DNA of 64,000 nucleotides from Polytrichum commune. Taxonomy: Eukaryota > Streptophyta > Polytrichopsida > Polytrichales > Polytrichaceae. Position 1 is the stretch's first letter, and each line of letters opens with the position of its first letter. The notes under the pieces were generated by a model. The model was not told the origin of the DNA, ran no database searches, and saw nothing but the letters and a program-made list of their open reading frames with translations. The stretch is taken from assembly GCA_950295325.1 (NCBI GenBank), contig OX485809.1, forward strand, positions 6,510,001-6,574,000, read 5' to 3'. The position numbers were made by a program, and so were the translations under genes. Of the stretch, positions 47,421 through 58,727 are shown one piece after another.

Positions 47421-49671
47421 CTAGAACTTGCCAATTAGGATTTCCATGTAATCAATTCGCCATCTCACTCTTAGTCTTCACGCTCTCGTTTGAAAGGACT
47501 ATGGTAGTTGTCTTCCCTCTTCAAGTAATGATTTCATCTCTCTCCTTGATACCCTTTAAGTATGCATAGGAATGTGAGTAGTTAGGTTTTGGTGTGTGTT
47601 TTGAGCTCTTGCCTAGGAGTGTATGATAAGGTGTTGCCTATGTAGGTTTTGGTTGTGTGTGATATCGCAACCTTGCGGTACACAGTGTAGTAAAAAGGGA
47701 ACTTACTTCACAATGTTGTTTGATGCTTGGTTAAGCTTCTTGATTTGTTTCTAACCTAAGTTCAAGTCTTAGAATGTGTTAAAGTCCTTCTGTGTGAGTA
47801 ATATGCATATTGTTGTAAAAGTCTTTCAATATGTCATAACAAATGTGGAAGAGGTAAGTGCTTACCAAATTGTGTGCAAGTTGTTTTGTGTGCAGATGTG
47901 GTCATCAACACCATGTTGTTGAAATTATAACTGAAATTAAAAACATCCCTCACTCAAGACTGCCATCACCTCTAGAACCAAGAAATTGAAGAGCGGCATG
48001 GGCAAATTTAGGAGTATAAGTTGGCAAGGATTGAAATTCCCAATCAAAAGAGATGTGAGATTCATGTGTGAGGACAACTTTCAAAACAAGAAGAGAAATT
48101 AACAACGTCATAGTTCTAGTTTGTAGATCTAACAATCCCTAAACTCCTCAACCTCCACCCAAACCCAAAAACTCAAAAGTGCAAGATTTTGTTTTGAACC
48201 AAAATTTAAACAATTAACGTAAATTAAGCCATTTCCATGTACTCCCCGATCCCAAGGTAGATCCTGGTATGCATCCCACCACCTACACACTGTGATATTA
48301 ATTACCTCTATTATATGACACATTGGGCCCTAAAAAATATCATATCATGAGCATCGTAGTCGTATTATGGGGATAAATCAACACTAGAAAGTTTGGTCAA
48401 CAGGAAATGCATCGTATAATCGAGGTGTTGTATAATCAAGGTGCCGTATTATCGGGTCAGACAGTAGATCAATTGAGTGTGTAAGTATAAAAGTGGTGTG
48501 TTGAATAGACCATCTGTGAGCACTTGGGATATCGGTGTAATGCAGTTATAGGTCAGCGCTAATGCGAACTTGAGCGAACTGTTCGTCCTGTATGAACCTT
48601 TTCCAGTTGGATCGGTGGTTGTATGTTTCACTTGGAAGCGATTTGCTAGGATTATGGAGGGCAGGTCCACACCAATCTCCAGTTTTAGGTGAAGAGACAC
48701 TTATGGAGATATTCGTTTTGAAATGCTTAACGATTCCTGTATATCTCAACAAACTCCGAACAAGGGCTAGGATGAGAAGGTGATGGAGAATATGACATCG
48801 TCGCAGAAGACCTGCCAACCTTTCTTGTCAACTTCTTTCACCATCTTTCACGAAAATCATTTTGAATTACTCTCATCCCCACACACACACACACACACAC
48901 ACACACGTATATCATATATACACATTTGTATACATGCGTATATGTGTGTGTATATATACCTATGTTCCTCAAAACTGTATTTACTATTTACACGGCGCTA
49001 TCATTTGGTGTCAGCAATGACCATGTCCGCAAACTTGGGTTCTACTACTTGGTAGGAATCTGGCTCTTTTTATCAACTGGATGAATGCAGGAGCTCATTT
49101 TCAAACTTGTCCAATTTGTGCGATATTGTCTGCACAAAACATAGAACACTAGAGTATGGTGATGGTCAGCAGACAACAATGGTGCTTGGGTACATCTTAA
49201 GGCTCAATTCGCCAGGACAAATTTCTGATACTCAAAGGAGGACCTCAGCACCGAGCAAGCCAATACAGTCTGCCGGAGAAACCTTGCCCATTATAAAAAT
49301 AAAAATAAATCATAAGGGGGTGAATCAAGTTGTAAAGATTCAGGGCAATGAAGAAATTTGACGAGAAAACATGATTACTTCGTTGTGCTCAATCTGACGA
49401 TCTACTGTCTGTGACCACCCTCAAATACAGAATATTGTGAAATCTGTAAGCACCTGGAAGATGTCATGACGTGGGTATGACTAACCGGAATTCACAAGAG
49501 TAAGAAGATGGTTAAGAGGTTGATTACACTTGGGCAGCACATCAGACTTGGCTCTGTTAAGGCGAAAATGAGACGATCATCATTTCTATAATATCTCATT
49601 GATGGATCCAGCAAATCGATGGAAGTAGATGAGCAAGGGATTGATGAGTGGGACTTATTTGTGTGAACAAA
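47421..49671. other. Intergenic / upstream of the CH-domain gene
   Basis: About 2.2 kb without a supportable gene. A (CA)n microsatellite lies at 48880-48906 followed by a TATATACA-rich stretch. The last few hundred bases presumably hold the promoter of the gene starting at 49672; no clear core element is seen. Confidence 0.4.
48880..48906. repeat. (CA)n microsatellite
   Basis: About 13 uninterrupted CA units, followed by ACGTATATCATATATACACA-like alternating sequence. Confidence 0.9.
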
Positions 49672-52600
49672 ATGGGAGGCAATACTGGCATCCGACGTGA
49701 TGTCTTGCGTTGGCTGGTGGCTCTTAATCTCTCTTTCCCCATCAAAAACATCAAAAGGTATCTCTCAAAGGTTACCCTCCTTCATTCTGGAGCATTTCTA
49801 AGGCGGTGAGTATGAGTAATACTTTCAAACGCGATGGTCATGAAGTAATTTCAGTACCAATATATTCCCCCCATAGTGATGTCGTCCCTGCCCTGTAACT
49901 CAAGAGAAAAAAGGACCTAATCCACACACCAATTGTCGGAAAGCTCAAGTGCTCAGCGAAGATTTTCACAGAAGTATGCCTGTAACCCTAATGCAAGTTG
50001 TTGGCGGCAGTATAGATGTTTCTTCGCATGACTCTTTCAATGGGAAATCCAGTAAACGTTGAGCACTTGATGAATATAGACCATTTTCACTAACGCATCC
50101 TCACATCATCAGCAAAGTTTTTCCTTGCACAAAAGGTTATTCAATAGATTTATAGCTCTTGCGCAGTACTGCAAACTACTGGGTCATAGTGCAAACTACT
50201 TTTCATCCAATTTATTGCCCTTCAATCCTCTTCTGCAATCTGAGTTAGTCTCCAACATGACTGACATGTTAACTGATGCCAATATCAACATCAAACTGAT
50301 TGTCATGCTTGTTGGAGTTAGTCCGCAACATACCAGACATGGTATTGTGAACCCATGTCTGACAATGAAGATATACTCCGGTGAAAATAAAATAGAGAAG
50401 CGAAACATCAACAAAAACCCTATAAGAAAGTACTCTGCATACTATGTGCTGATTTGCTTACAAAATTTGGACCCTTGCTTGGACTGTTGATATTGGAATC
50501 ATGGCTTATTGATGTTTGTAGCATACATATCTTGACAGAGATTTCTCCAATGGATTTCTGGTGGCGGAAATCTTCTCACGTTATTTCCCTCACGACATTC
50601 AAATGCACTCCTATGACTATGGAACCAAGTTAGAGAAGAAGAGAGACAATTGGACTCAGCTTCAGAAGTTTTTTAAGGTATACAATAATGCCCTCCTCAG
50701 CCTTTGAAGTCATCATCTCTATTTTCTTTCAGTCGCACATTCTTTGCTACTTCCAACTCATAAGCTCAATACAGGACTTGCTTGCTTCCCACAAAATCCA
50801 TTTACTCATTCATCTCCGTTGCAACAATCAGAATTGCTTGCTTGAAATTGCAACATTCTTAATTTGTGCACATCGTTGAATGTTAAGAGGTTCTATGATT
50901 TTTAAAATATGCAATGCTCATCATCATCTGTTTGTACATCACTTATCATGTATGCTACAATTTTGACAGTTCTGTAGGGTTGCAGAAGAGGTCCTTTGTG
51001 ATTTTGAAAGATGAGATAGAAAAAATCATCATATGCGCCACCCAGGAGGGAGCAGGTCCACTACTTGAGCGCATGTACACATTCCTCACACAGAAACGGT
51101 CGGTCTTTCTTTACTATTTACTACTGTCTTCTTGAATCTTCTCTTACGAGACGAAAGTTGGTGATTCTTTGGTACTGTGAAGATTACAGTACTTAATCGA
51201 TTTCCACAACCCACAGAAAAACATAGACTGTACCAATGGAATTGTGTGCATTCTGTACAAATTCCTCACACTCAAAGGGTCAATATTTCTTGAAAATATA
51301 CTTAACCATTTTCTTGGATCCTTCTCTTATGGGACCCAAGTAAGTGATTCTTCGGTACTGTCGAAAATACAGAACTCTCTCGAATCCACAATCCAGAGAA
51401 ATTTGGACTATAAAAATGAAATTGTGTGCATTATGTACAAATCCCTCACACAAAACGGGTCAGTCATCTTTACCACATACTTGACCCTTTTCTTTAAATC
51501 CTTCACATATGAGACCCACGTAGGTGATTCTTCAGTACTGTCGAGGTTACAAAACTCTCTCGAATCGACAACCCCACATAAAAATTTGTACTGCAACAAT
51601 TGTATCTCTGTGCAATCTGTAGAACGAAGCCAGAGTCAGTTGGCGATGCGGAGCAACAATGGAGGAGTTGTCCAGAACCAACAACACAACAACAACAACC
51701 ACTGCAACAACAACAACAAACACTGCAACAACAACCAGCTCACGATCAAGAGAGGACATTACCAACACAGGTTTCTTGCAGTGCAAGTGTCGGAGGATAT
51801 CTGAACGAAAGCTCAAACTTGACCAACAACATCAACAACAGCTACACAACCATCCATCACAACGGCATTGAAAGTGGAGCCTCCTGCACTTGTTATTGCA
51901 ACCAGCAAGCTAAGGGTGCATCTTTCGGTCCCCCGTGCTATAACCCGAATTGCCAACACTTCATCAACATCAGCAACTCATGTTACAAACTACAAGAGCT
52001 TCAAGAGCACGGAGTACGTTTAACCCTCAATCAAAGTGTTGCTGCTCGGGAGAGCCTCAACAATGAGATGATGTTGCCTCGAGAGTCAGATTGCAACGTC
52101 AATTTCAATGGTGGCTTCCAAGTGAACGAGGAACGCCATGACTCTCCTGACCCTCTGACGCCCAAGAAGGTCGATCTTAAAGGGAAAAATCAGGGGAAGA
52201 ATTTTCCTTCCGCTGTTGAGAGAGCAAGGCAACGAGATGTATATGAGAACCCTAAAGAGCAATCGAAGGCAGAGAAGGTTGATTCTGCAAAAGGTGGTGG
52301 CCATGGAAGGGGTGTCAACGAGGCGACCACAAATGTTGCCCTCGCCTTTCGCAGCCCTCATAGACAAGTTAAGAATTGAAGCAGTAACAATCTCTTCATT
52401 TTCATTGAACACGATATTTAACCTACCCTTCTTATAACAAAAGTGCATCCCTCTCATCTGCATCGTTTATTTTGTTCCTCCGAGTAGCCTTCTTTAAGTA
52501 GCCTACTTGGGATCCGGTGCAACTGGAATCCAGATAACCTAAGAATGATTCCATTTGGGACATACCTTTACAATTGAATCTTACTAGTTGGAAGAAGGCT

Positions 52601-54451
52601 TTCTGTCCGAAGATAGGGCAACAATGAGGTGTCGACTAATGCTCGAGCTTAATGCCACTTGACTGTGCTCGATTGCATTCATTCAAGTACTCAAGGACCT
52701 CGATTCTTGATATTTCATTCGTGAAGCTAAGGTAGAAAAGGAATGATGCTTAAGAATGCTATGAGTCACGTCTGATGCGAACACTTTGAAATGATGAAAT
52801 AATTTCTGCGTAGATGATACAAACCTAGGACTCACAAGGGAAGAAATTGGTGTGGTCTGCTGCAGAGGCAATTCAAGCAGTATACGTTGAATGACTACCG
52901 GAGGCAGCAGACGAGTATTTGTGCCCATCTTGGCAAACTTGGTCCTGATTTGGAAGATGGTGAACTGGGTGAGAAGGTATTATTGCAACTTCCACATCAA
53001 TTTTGCAATTTATCACAAGTGACATGAAAATGATGCTGGTTTAGTCACTGAAACAATCCTGTTATTACATCCAAAATTTGCACTTCTTTCTCCAATTAGT
53101 CTGATCCACATAACCAGTCTCATGATCCAGAGAGAGAAGCTGGAGCGAATGAAGGAGTTTGGGCGCATCGTCCGTACTTGCAACACAGCTCAAGTAATAA
53201 GACACCCACCAATTTGTGTTGTTGACCTATCTATTAGGATTGGCATTAACAAATAACCACAGATTCTACTCAAATGATCATTCTCATTATTGATTTTGGG
53301 ATGTGGTTTGATGTCAGGTCCATACAGCCCCCCCAAAGGTTAAGACACCACCTGTTTCAAAGCGGCAGAAGGTAAAACACTCTCTGAAGTTATTGCTTGT
53401 GTGATGAAATCACGTTTTCTAAACCTCTCTTTACTAATTTGGTGTGACAAGGAGAAGAATTGATTGCAACAAGGTCCAACGAGTCAAACCTGCCACAGAA
53501 GTTCTAAGTTTTTGTGTTCAACCTGTCATTTGCTAAAGTGCTTGTGGACTTCTACTTCTCTGATGTCAAAAGGTCAATAAGCATGGTGTGAGGAAACCCT
53601 ACTGTCCGAAGTGTCATGTCTTCCAACCTATCTTGAGAACATTTTGAAGACAAATTATCATGAAGGAAAAGTAGACACTGTTGGACCTCTTTGGAATATG
53701 TCCCATTCTCTCAATACTCTTGAACCCACTCACAAAGCCCAAAATTTATCCAAATCTTAATTGCCCATCAGATAAGAGGCAACCCTCTAAACCTCTACCT
53801 ATCCTCGAGAATCAAATCAACCGACTGCAAGCTTTAGAGGGTTGTCTGTCTATCGATAAATTGGTGGCCAATGAAGATTTATGATATACATGGACTTTAT
53901 GGGCGGGATGAGCATGTGGCATTAGCCCAAAAAACATTGAGCCGTTTCAATTGAGAGAATCATTTTACGATGACCATAGGAGTTGCTCTTCGCTTCTAAG
54001 CCAAATGGTTGTGTCATGTAAGCAGGCCCTTGAGTTTGCAGCCACAGTGCCAAAGCCAAAGAAGAAGGAGCCTGAGATTGAAACTCCACACACTCCAGAG
54101 AAAGAAAGGAACCATCATACTCTAACTGATTTACAGCTCATGGAAGCCAAACATGAAGCTGACAAACAACACATTGAGGTGATACTCTCACTTTAGATCA
54201 GGTTTGGTAATTCACCTCACAGTTGGTGAAGCCATTTCTTTTATGTATGTATGGACAATGGGTCTGGGGAACTTGACATTGAAATTCTGCAAGAATAATG
54301 GATCTCTGTGAAAAGAATTACTTCATACCAAATGTGATAATGCTGCGATTACATATATCCCTACACACCACTGTTCAAACTTCAGGACTAAGTTTGAAGT
54401 CTGGTCACTCTGTAGGCAATGCGACGGGAGTTGGAGCTCTTCCTCAGATGA
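49672..54451 (+). CDS. SPATA4/SPEF1-type CH-domain protein, flagellar (nine exons, 499 aa)
   Basis: Exons: 49672-49757, 50539-50677, 50986-51098, 51623-52367, 52866-52976, 53131-53193, 53318-53371, 54026-54178, 54416-54451. All introns are GT-AG, all joins keep frame, and the sum is exactly 1500 nt. Residues 1-112 form a SPATA4/SPEF1-like calponin-homology domain: [54 protein letters not shown], then a basic C-terminal part ending [13 protein letters not shown] Gln-rich, low-complexity linker follows (about 120-160), then a Cys-containing stretch. The C-terminal third has [53 protein letters not shown] and a charged helix end, a pattern I recall from ciliary proteins of the JHY type. The family binds microtubules in cilia; here it likely acts in sperm flagella. 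ATG 49672 is the first after an in-frame stop. Confidence 0.85.
51071..51615. repeat. 180-bp tandem repeat duplicating the exon 3 end within intron 3
   Basis: The word TGTACA and its surroundings recur at 51074, 51254 and 51434, exactly 180 bp apart. Unit 1 contains the last 28 bp of exon 3 and its 5' splice site; units 2 and 3 carry diverged copies of both. A fourth, partial copy reaches the exon 4 acceptor. Units 2 and 3 are open in one frame and translate as two related 60-residue repeats (YKFLTLKG and YKSLTQNG versus YTFLTQKR in the true exon). Confidence 0.8.
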
Positions 54452-55300
54452 CAGGATAATGTCACATCTATGGATCTTAATTGAAATCAAAGAATGTTGA
54501 TCTCTGCTTCCATGGATTTGTAAAGTTGGAAATACCACCAAAGTTGAGCTGACTGTTTGACATAAAAATTTAACTATTATTATATAGATCTGTCCCAGCA
54601 GAAATCGGTTGTTGTGATGTAATTTTGAGAAATCAATACATCGAGGCTCAAGCCGATCATGTAAATGAATATTAAAGGTGACAACGCCAACCACTACTTA
54701 ACCATTAGTGTTGAAGGCTACTTCGAACAATCTCATTCTTTGTAATTGAATATGGGTAATTGCCATGATGGCCATCCGAATGGAGTTCAACAGTTCATCA
54801 CTGTCCAATTGACATTTATTAATATGGGGGTGGGGGGGAAGAAACCCCAAAAAAGCTAAATCCAGAAAAAGACATGTCATTTCCCCAAAGGAAAGTAAAC
54901 CTTTCTTGAATGCAATAACAAAATACAATTCAGAAAGCCTCTTCGGTTGTGACACCATCAAGTTCTCTAACTGGGACATAAAAAGGGACCTTGGATGTCC
55001 CAACCAAAGACAGGGATGCAATTGCAACCAACGTCGATGTTGCCTCAGATGTGCAGCCATGGCCTCAAGACACAGACATTGCAAAGACGGAGACCTCGCG
55101 ATGGTGTCTATTGTGCGTTGTTCTAGCAACAAATGTTGCAATAATAACCGACCCAGATGTAACACTACTAGTTCCAGCTTTGGCAACAAGATCCCCCTCC
55201 AACCATCTCTGCTAGAGGTCGTTACCATCGCCATCCAAATGAAGACCACCATCGTATGAAGAGCACAATTGATTACTTGCTTTTCATCTCGATGCTCATG
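54452..55300. other. Downstream of the CH-domain gene, no second gene supported
   Basis: Long overlapping open frames occur on both strands at 54698-55259. The plus translation is Cys/Asn/Arg-rich and the minus one Leu-rich; neither has a known motif. It may be the 3' flank or a decayed gene. Confidence 0.4.
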
Positions 55301-55895
55301 TGCAGTTTTCTATGCATTAAAGTATCTCATGTTTGTCACACCCAAAACCATATCAAAGAAGAAATTAGAAATGTCCTCCATTTCAATATCATGAGGATTC
55401 ATCCATATTGAAGCCGCCCTCCACACATCCATACGCGCGGACCTCAATGGAATAACCCATGATGGGCTTAGGTAAAAGTGACTGCTCTTGCACCTATGAA
55501 GCAAAGTGTTGGCAAGAGTAGCACCCAAATGCTTTGTCATACGAAGAAGTGCCTATTGATGAGCACTCTGCAAAATGTTGCTATGTGACAAACTCACATG
55601 ATTGTTCAAACCCACCTTCTCAAACTCTGCATGTTTCATCTTGCCTTTGCTCATGTTATCGGCAATAACATTACGATGCACGAACTCAAAATGTTTTTCC
55701 CTATTATCCTTCATACAATAACCAACCATACTCAAGAAAGTGTGCAATCCCTCATCCCTCGGCCTCTTGCTAGCGACTACACGACCCATGGGAAGACGCT
55801 CATCCCATCCCAAACAAACCTTCAATATTTTATTCAACACTGGTAGACTTCTAAAATTCCCCTTCATCACCATTTGGAAATACTTGTGCATCCAA
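55300..55895 (-). mobile_element. HUH-endonuclease (Replitron-like) fossil, broken
   Basis: Two adjacent minus-strand open segments (55553-55891 and 55310-55540) resemble, in order, proteins I recall from bryophyte and algal genomes annotated as carrying a Replitron HUH endonuclease domain. A GWDE segment, then GYCMKD (the YCxK tyrosine motif shared by rolling-circle replication initiators), then an NNHVSLSHSNIL segment, then a WRAASIW segment. The upstream metal-binding part is not recognised. It is broken and only the C-terminal part is evident. An origin from a single-stranded DNA virus replication protein cannot be excluded. Confidence 0.5.
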
Positions 55896-55899
55896 ACCC

Positions 55900-56050
55900 C
55901 AACTCACTCCACGGAGCACAACCCAACCATACATTCCTCGTCAATGACGGTGTGACTTTGAGAGAGAGAGAGAGAGAGGACAAAATGATGGAAGTGAGGA
56001 ATTGAACCCGAGATCCCTCCCTCCAAGTTTCAAAACTTGACCGGCCCAAA
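55900..56050 (-). mobile_element. Possible tRNA-derived SINE fragment
   Basis: On the minus strand a perfect box B-type word GGTTCAATTCC lies at about 55999-56009, about 40 bp after a weak box A candidate, followed by a CT microsatellite. No target duplication was identified and the extent is approximate. Confidence 0.35.
55958..55979. repeat. (GA)n microsatellite
   Basis: About ten GA units just inside a SINE-like sequence on the other strand. Confidence 0.85.
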
Positions 56051-56195
56051 ACCGGCTCATATCCTCAAGGGTGGTTTAAAATCCGGCACTTATTTGGTTC
56101 ACTAAGTTGATATCCGGATGTTGGTCTTTCACATGTACCTCCGGCTCTCTTTGATTTGAACCGGTCATTTCTGGGACTCGACCGGTTCATCAATA
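56041..56195 (+). repeat. AACCGGTT foldback-family fragment
   Basis: GATTTGAACCGGTCATTTCT and CTCGACCGGTTCATCAATAA run directly up to a family P element at 56196, a diverged single-arm copy. Confidence 0.5.
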
Positions 56196-56434
56196 ACTAC
56201 ACTAAATATGATGATATTTAGTGCAATTTACTATTCGGAGTTACACATTTCCGAGCACATTTCAATGTTTTTACTATTAATGTATATTTTACCAAGTAAA
56301 GATGTTAATGTTCTATAATGTCCAAACGACCAATTCAACTTTTGTTGGTAAAAAATATGAGATGTATAATAAGCAATTATAGTTTCATGTAATTCCAAAG
56401 AGTAAGTGACACTCAATGTCATATTTAGTTTAGC
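56196..56434. mobile_element. Palindromic-end MITE (family P), short subfamily, copy 1 (239 bp)
   Basis: The left end ACTACACTAAATATGATGAT and right end complement of AGCTAAACTAAATATGACAT are inverted repeats. The interior (TGTCCAAACGACCAATTCAA, TTTGTTGGTAAAA) matches 57629-57856 and differs from the longer subfamily. Confidence 0.75.
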
Positions 56435-56995
56435 TGATGGTTATCCCTGTTTGTTACTCCTCCCATCCTGTGTCCACTTGTGGTAAATAAACCGTAGAAC
56501 CAATTCATTGAATTTACATACTATAACGATAGAATACCGGATGAAACTATAGTCTAAAAATAGAAAAATATGAACCACTAATAGACAATGTTATCAACAG
56601 AGGCTGGAAGGTAGATCCATTAATAGTCATCATAGCAAGTGCTAGGGCAGTCACACACATCCCTTCTATGGAAAGCATTGAAACAACATTCAAAATCTCT
56701 AAGCTAAGCATCAAATACACATTTGAGGCAATCAACGCCATCGCCATACAACATGCTATGTTCATAATTCTACACAAAAGGAGGATAGAAAACAACAAAC
56801 CACTACCAATAGACACACAAGTACCCTAGCAACCCCAAATATCCACCAACCAATAAATAATTAGGATCACAAAAGAATAAATGCCAACACTGGCTAAGGA
56901 GCTGTCACAAATTACGGTAGGGGCTAGTGGCTATAAGATACAACTTTCCTACCAAATAACTCACACAAAAAATGCCAAGTCACTAACATCACAAT
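56435..56995. other. Intergenic, nothing recognised
   Basis: A hydrophobic 89-codon minus-strand frame (56547-56816) has no family signature. Confidence 0.4.
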
Positions 56996-57090
56996 ACAAG
57001 GCCATCAGGGATCGAACCCGGACCACTAAACATGTGATGCTACAATGAACCACTGAGAAGTCCTATGACTCGGCGGCCACCTCATGAAAA
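56850..57090 (-). mobile_element. Probable tRNA-derived SINE, minus strand
   Basis: The minus strand reads GGACTTCTCAGTGGTTCATT (box A-like, about 57065-57045) followed after about 30 bp by GGTTCGATCCC, a perfect box B (57010-57020). A tRNA fold with acceptor stems is not evident, so this is better read as a SINE head than a functional tRNA gene. The 3' limit is approximate. Confidence 0.55.
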
Positions 57091-57628
57091 AAAATGATCA
57101 TGTACCCCTACAACACCACAACCACACTAACCCCACCACTACAAAGATCCTCCAGTCACTCAGTTTTCATGGTCACTTTGGTCACCTTGGTTACTATGAT
57201 GCCCATCCTGAGAGGGGTTAGTAATCTTGCACCATTGATATTATGTCCAATGGACATAATACCCAAAGTGGGTCGAACAGGCATTTCAATCATGCTGATG
57301 CCACCAAGGTCAGCGTTTCTTCTCTATTCCATAGAACCTCTATCAAACACTTTATACAAACCTACTATCGAAGTTTTCTTTCTTGACCTTTGAAGCGCTC
57401 AAACATCATAAACATATTAGTGTTAAGGGAAAAAAAAACCCATGTTTTATGACAGGATATATACATTTGGTCATTGTATCCACCACATTATCTCAAAATG
57501 ATTTTGAGCATATATGAATATAGCATAATTTTATGATGAGAATATTAATTACGTTGTGAGATTAAAAAAAAAAAAACCAAATAGCTTTAAAAAAACACTA
57601 GATCCAAATTAGATCTCCAAATCCTACT

Positions 57629-57856
57629 CACTACACTATATATGATACTTAACATCACTTATTGTTCAAAGTCACAAAATGCTATATGTTTTTATTTATC
57701 GGTGTGCTTTTTACCTAGTAAAGTAGTTATTGTTCTACAATGTCCAAACAACCAATTCAACATTTGTTGGTAAAATATGAGATATACAGTACATAAATAT
57801 AGCATTGCCTAATTCCAAATAGTAAGTGACACTAAATACAATATATTAGTGTAGTT
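57629..57856. mobile_element. Palindromic-end MITE (family P), short subfamily, copy 2 (228 bp)
   Basis: Left end CACTACACTATATATGATAC, right end ATACAATATATTAGTGTAGT. The interior is collinear with 56196-56434. Confidence 0.75.
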
Positions 57857-58233
57857 TTGTGGTGTTACCCTTATTACGGCTTTGATAGAGGCTACTACTT
57901 AGCTAGTTCATACTTCGAATGACCTCGAGTGGACTAACTCAAGGTCTTTAAAGCTATCCCTGGTGTCAAATTAACTAAAAAAATGTATCCTCCAGATCTC
58001 ATATTATGTCAAGGTTGTCATGTTGGATGAATGAGAGGTATGCTCATATACTTACAATAATTCCCCCCTCACTCCGTTGAGTCATGCCCGCTAATTTCTA
58101 GCCCACCAAATCCATTGAATGACTATAATCTCCTCACTTCAATCTAATTACTTCTGCTAAGTTCTTTACCAACAAGTGTGGTTCAAGCTTTGTGTCCCAA
58201 ACCAATAAGTGAAGTTAAGAGGAGTCCCAAATA
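57857..58233. other. Intergenic, nothing recognised
   Basis: Spacer between two mobile elements. Confidence 0.5.
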
Positions 58234-58727
58234 GGGCCACTTCACACACAAGACTGAGAGCCCGTGACCATTACACTTCAAGCACTCTCATTGGTGGAAA
58301 AGGCGGAGCCGGTCCAAGTTCGCTTCACACTACGCTTGAGGGACCAACGGAGGAGTATGTGAATGCAAGATGGATGTAAAGTCTACATGGATTCCTACAT
58401 GGCATCGAATGGATCATATTAATGGTCACTTGGACTATTTTTGACAACCATCTCTTGGAGGTAGACCTAACACAAAACCGGGAGACCATGGCACTCCGAA
58501 CGCTCACAACTATTGATTTATTTTATTTTATTATGTGTGAGGACCCGCATGAATAGAAATTCATTGACATAGCATTTGGTTGAGGGCCCGGTCACATATG
58601 ACTTCACACTACACTTGAGGGTCACTGAGTGCACTACATGATGTTGGAGGTGTGTGGGACGGCCTTTGGACACTTTCTTTCGGGCTCTCACAATTTCATG
58701 GTCACGGCACTTGGCTCATGTGTGAAG
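58234..58727. mobile_element. PIF/Harbinger-like element, second copy of the 8341-8845 type
   Basis: Starts GGGCCACTTCACACACAAG and is collinear with 8341-8845 throughout (for example CTCATTGGTGGAAAAGGCGG, GAGGGACCAACGGAG, GGATGTAAAGT). Its right terminal repeat stops after GTGTGAAG where the foldback element begins, so that element appears to have inserted in or removed the last few bases. Confidence 0.75.

Noticed and set aside
51600-51899. Cys-rich stretch in exon 4 of the CH-domain gene considered as a CPP/TCX or zinc-finger domain
   Set aside because: Cys spacing (CTCYCNQQ...CYNPNCQH) does not fit the CXC repeat of TSO1-like proteins, and the flanking exons place it in a CH-domain protein.
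54698-55252. 184-codon minus-strand frame downstream of the CH-domain gene
   Set aside because: Leu-rich translation opposite a Cys/Asn/Arg-rich frame; no motif on either strand.
57000-57085. Functional tRNA gene on the minus strand
   Set aside because: Box B is perfect but paired acceptor and anticodon stems are not evident; a SINE head is more likely.
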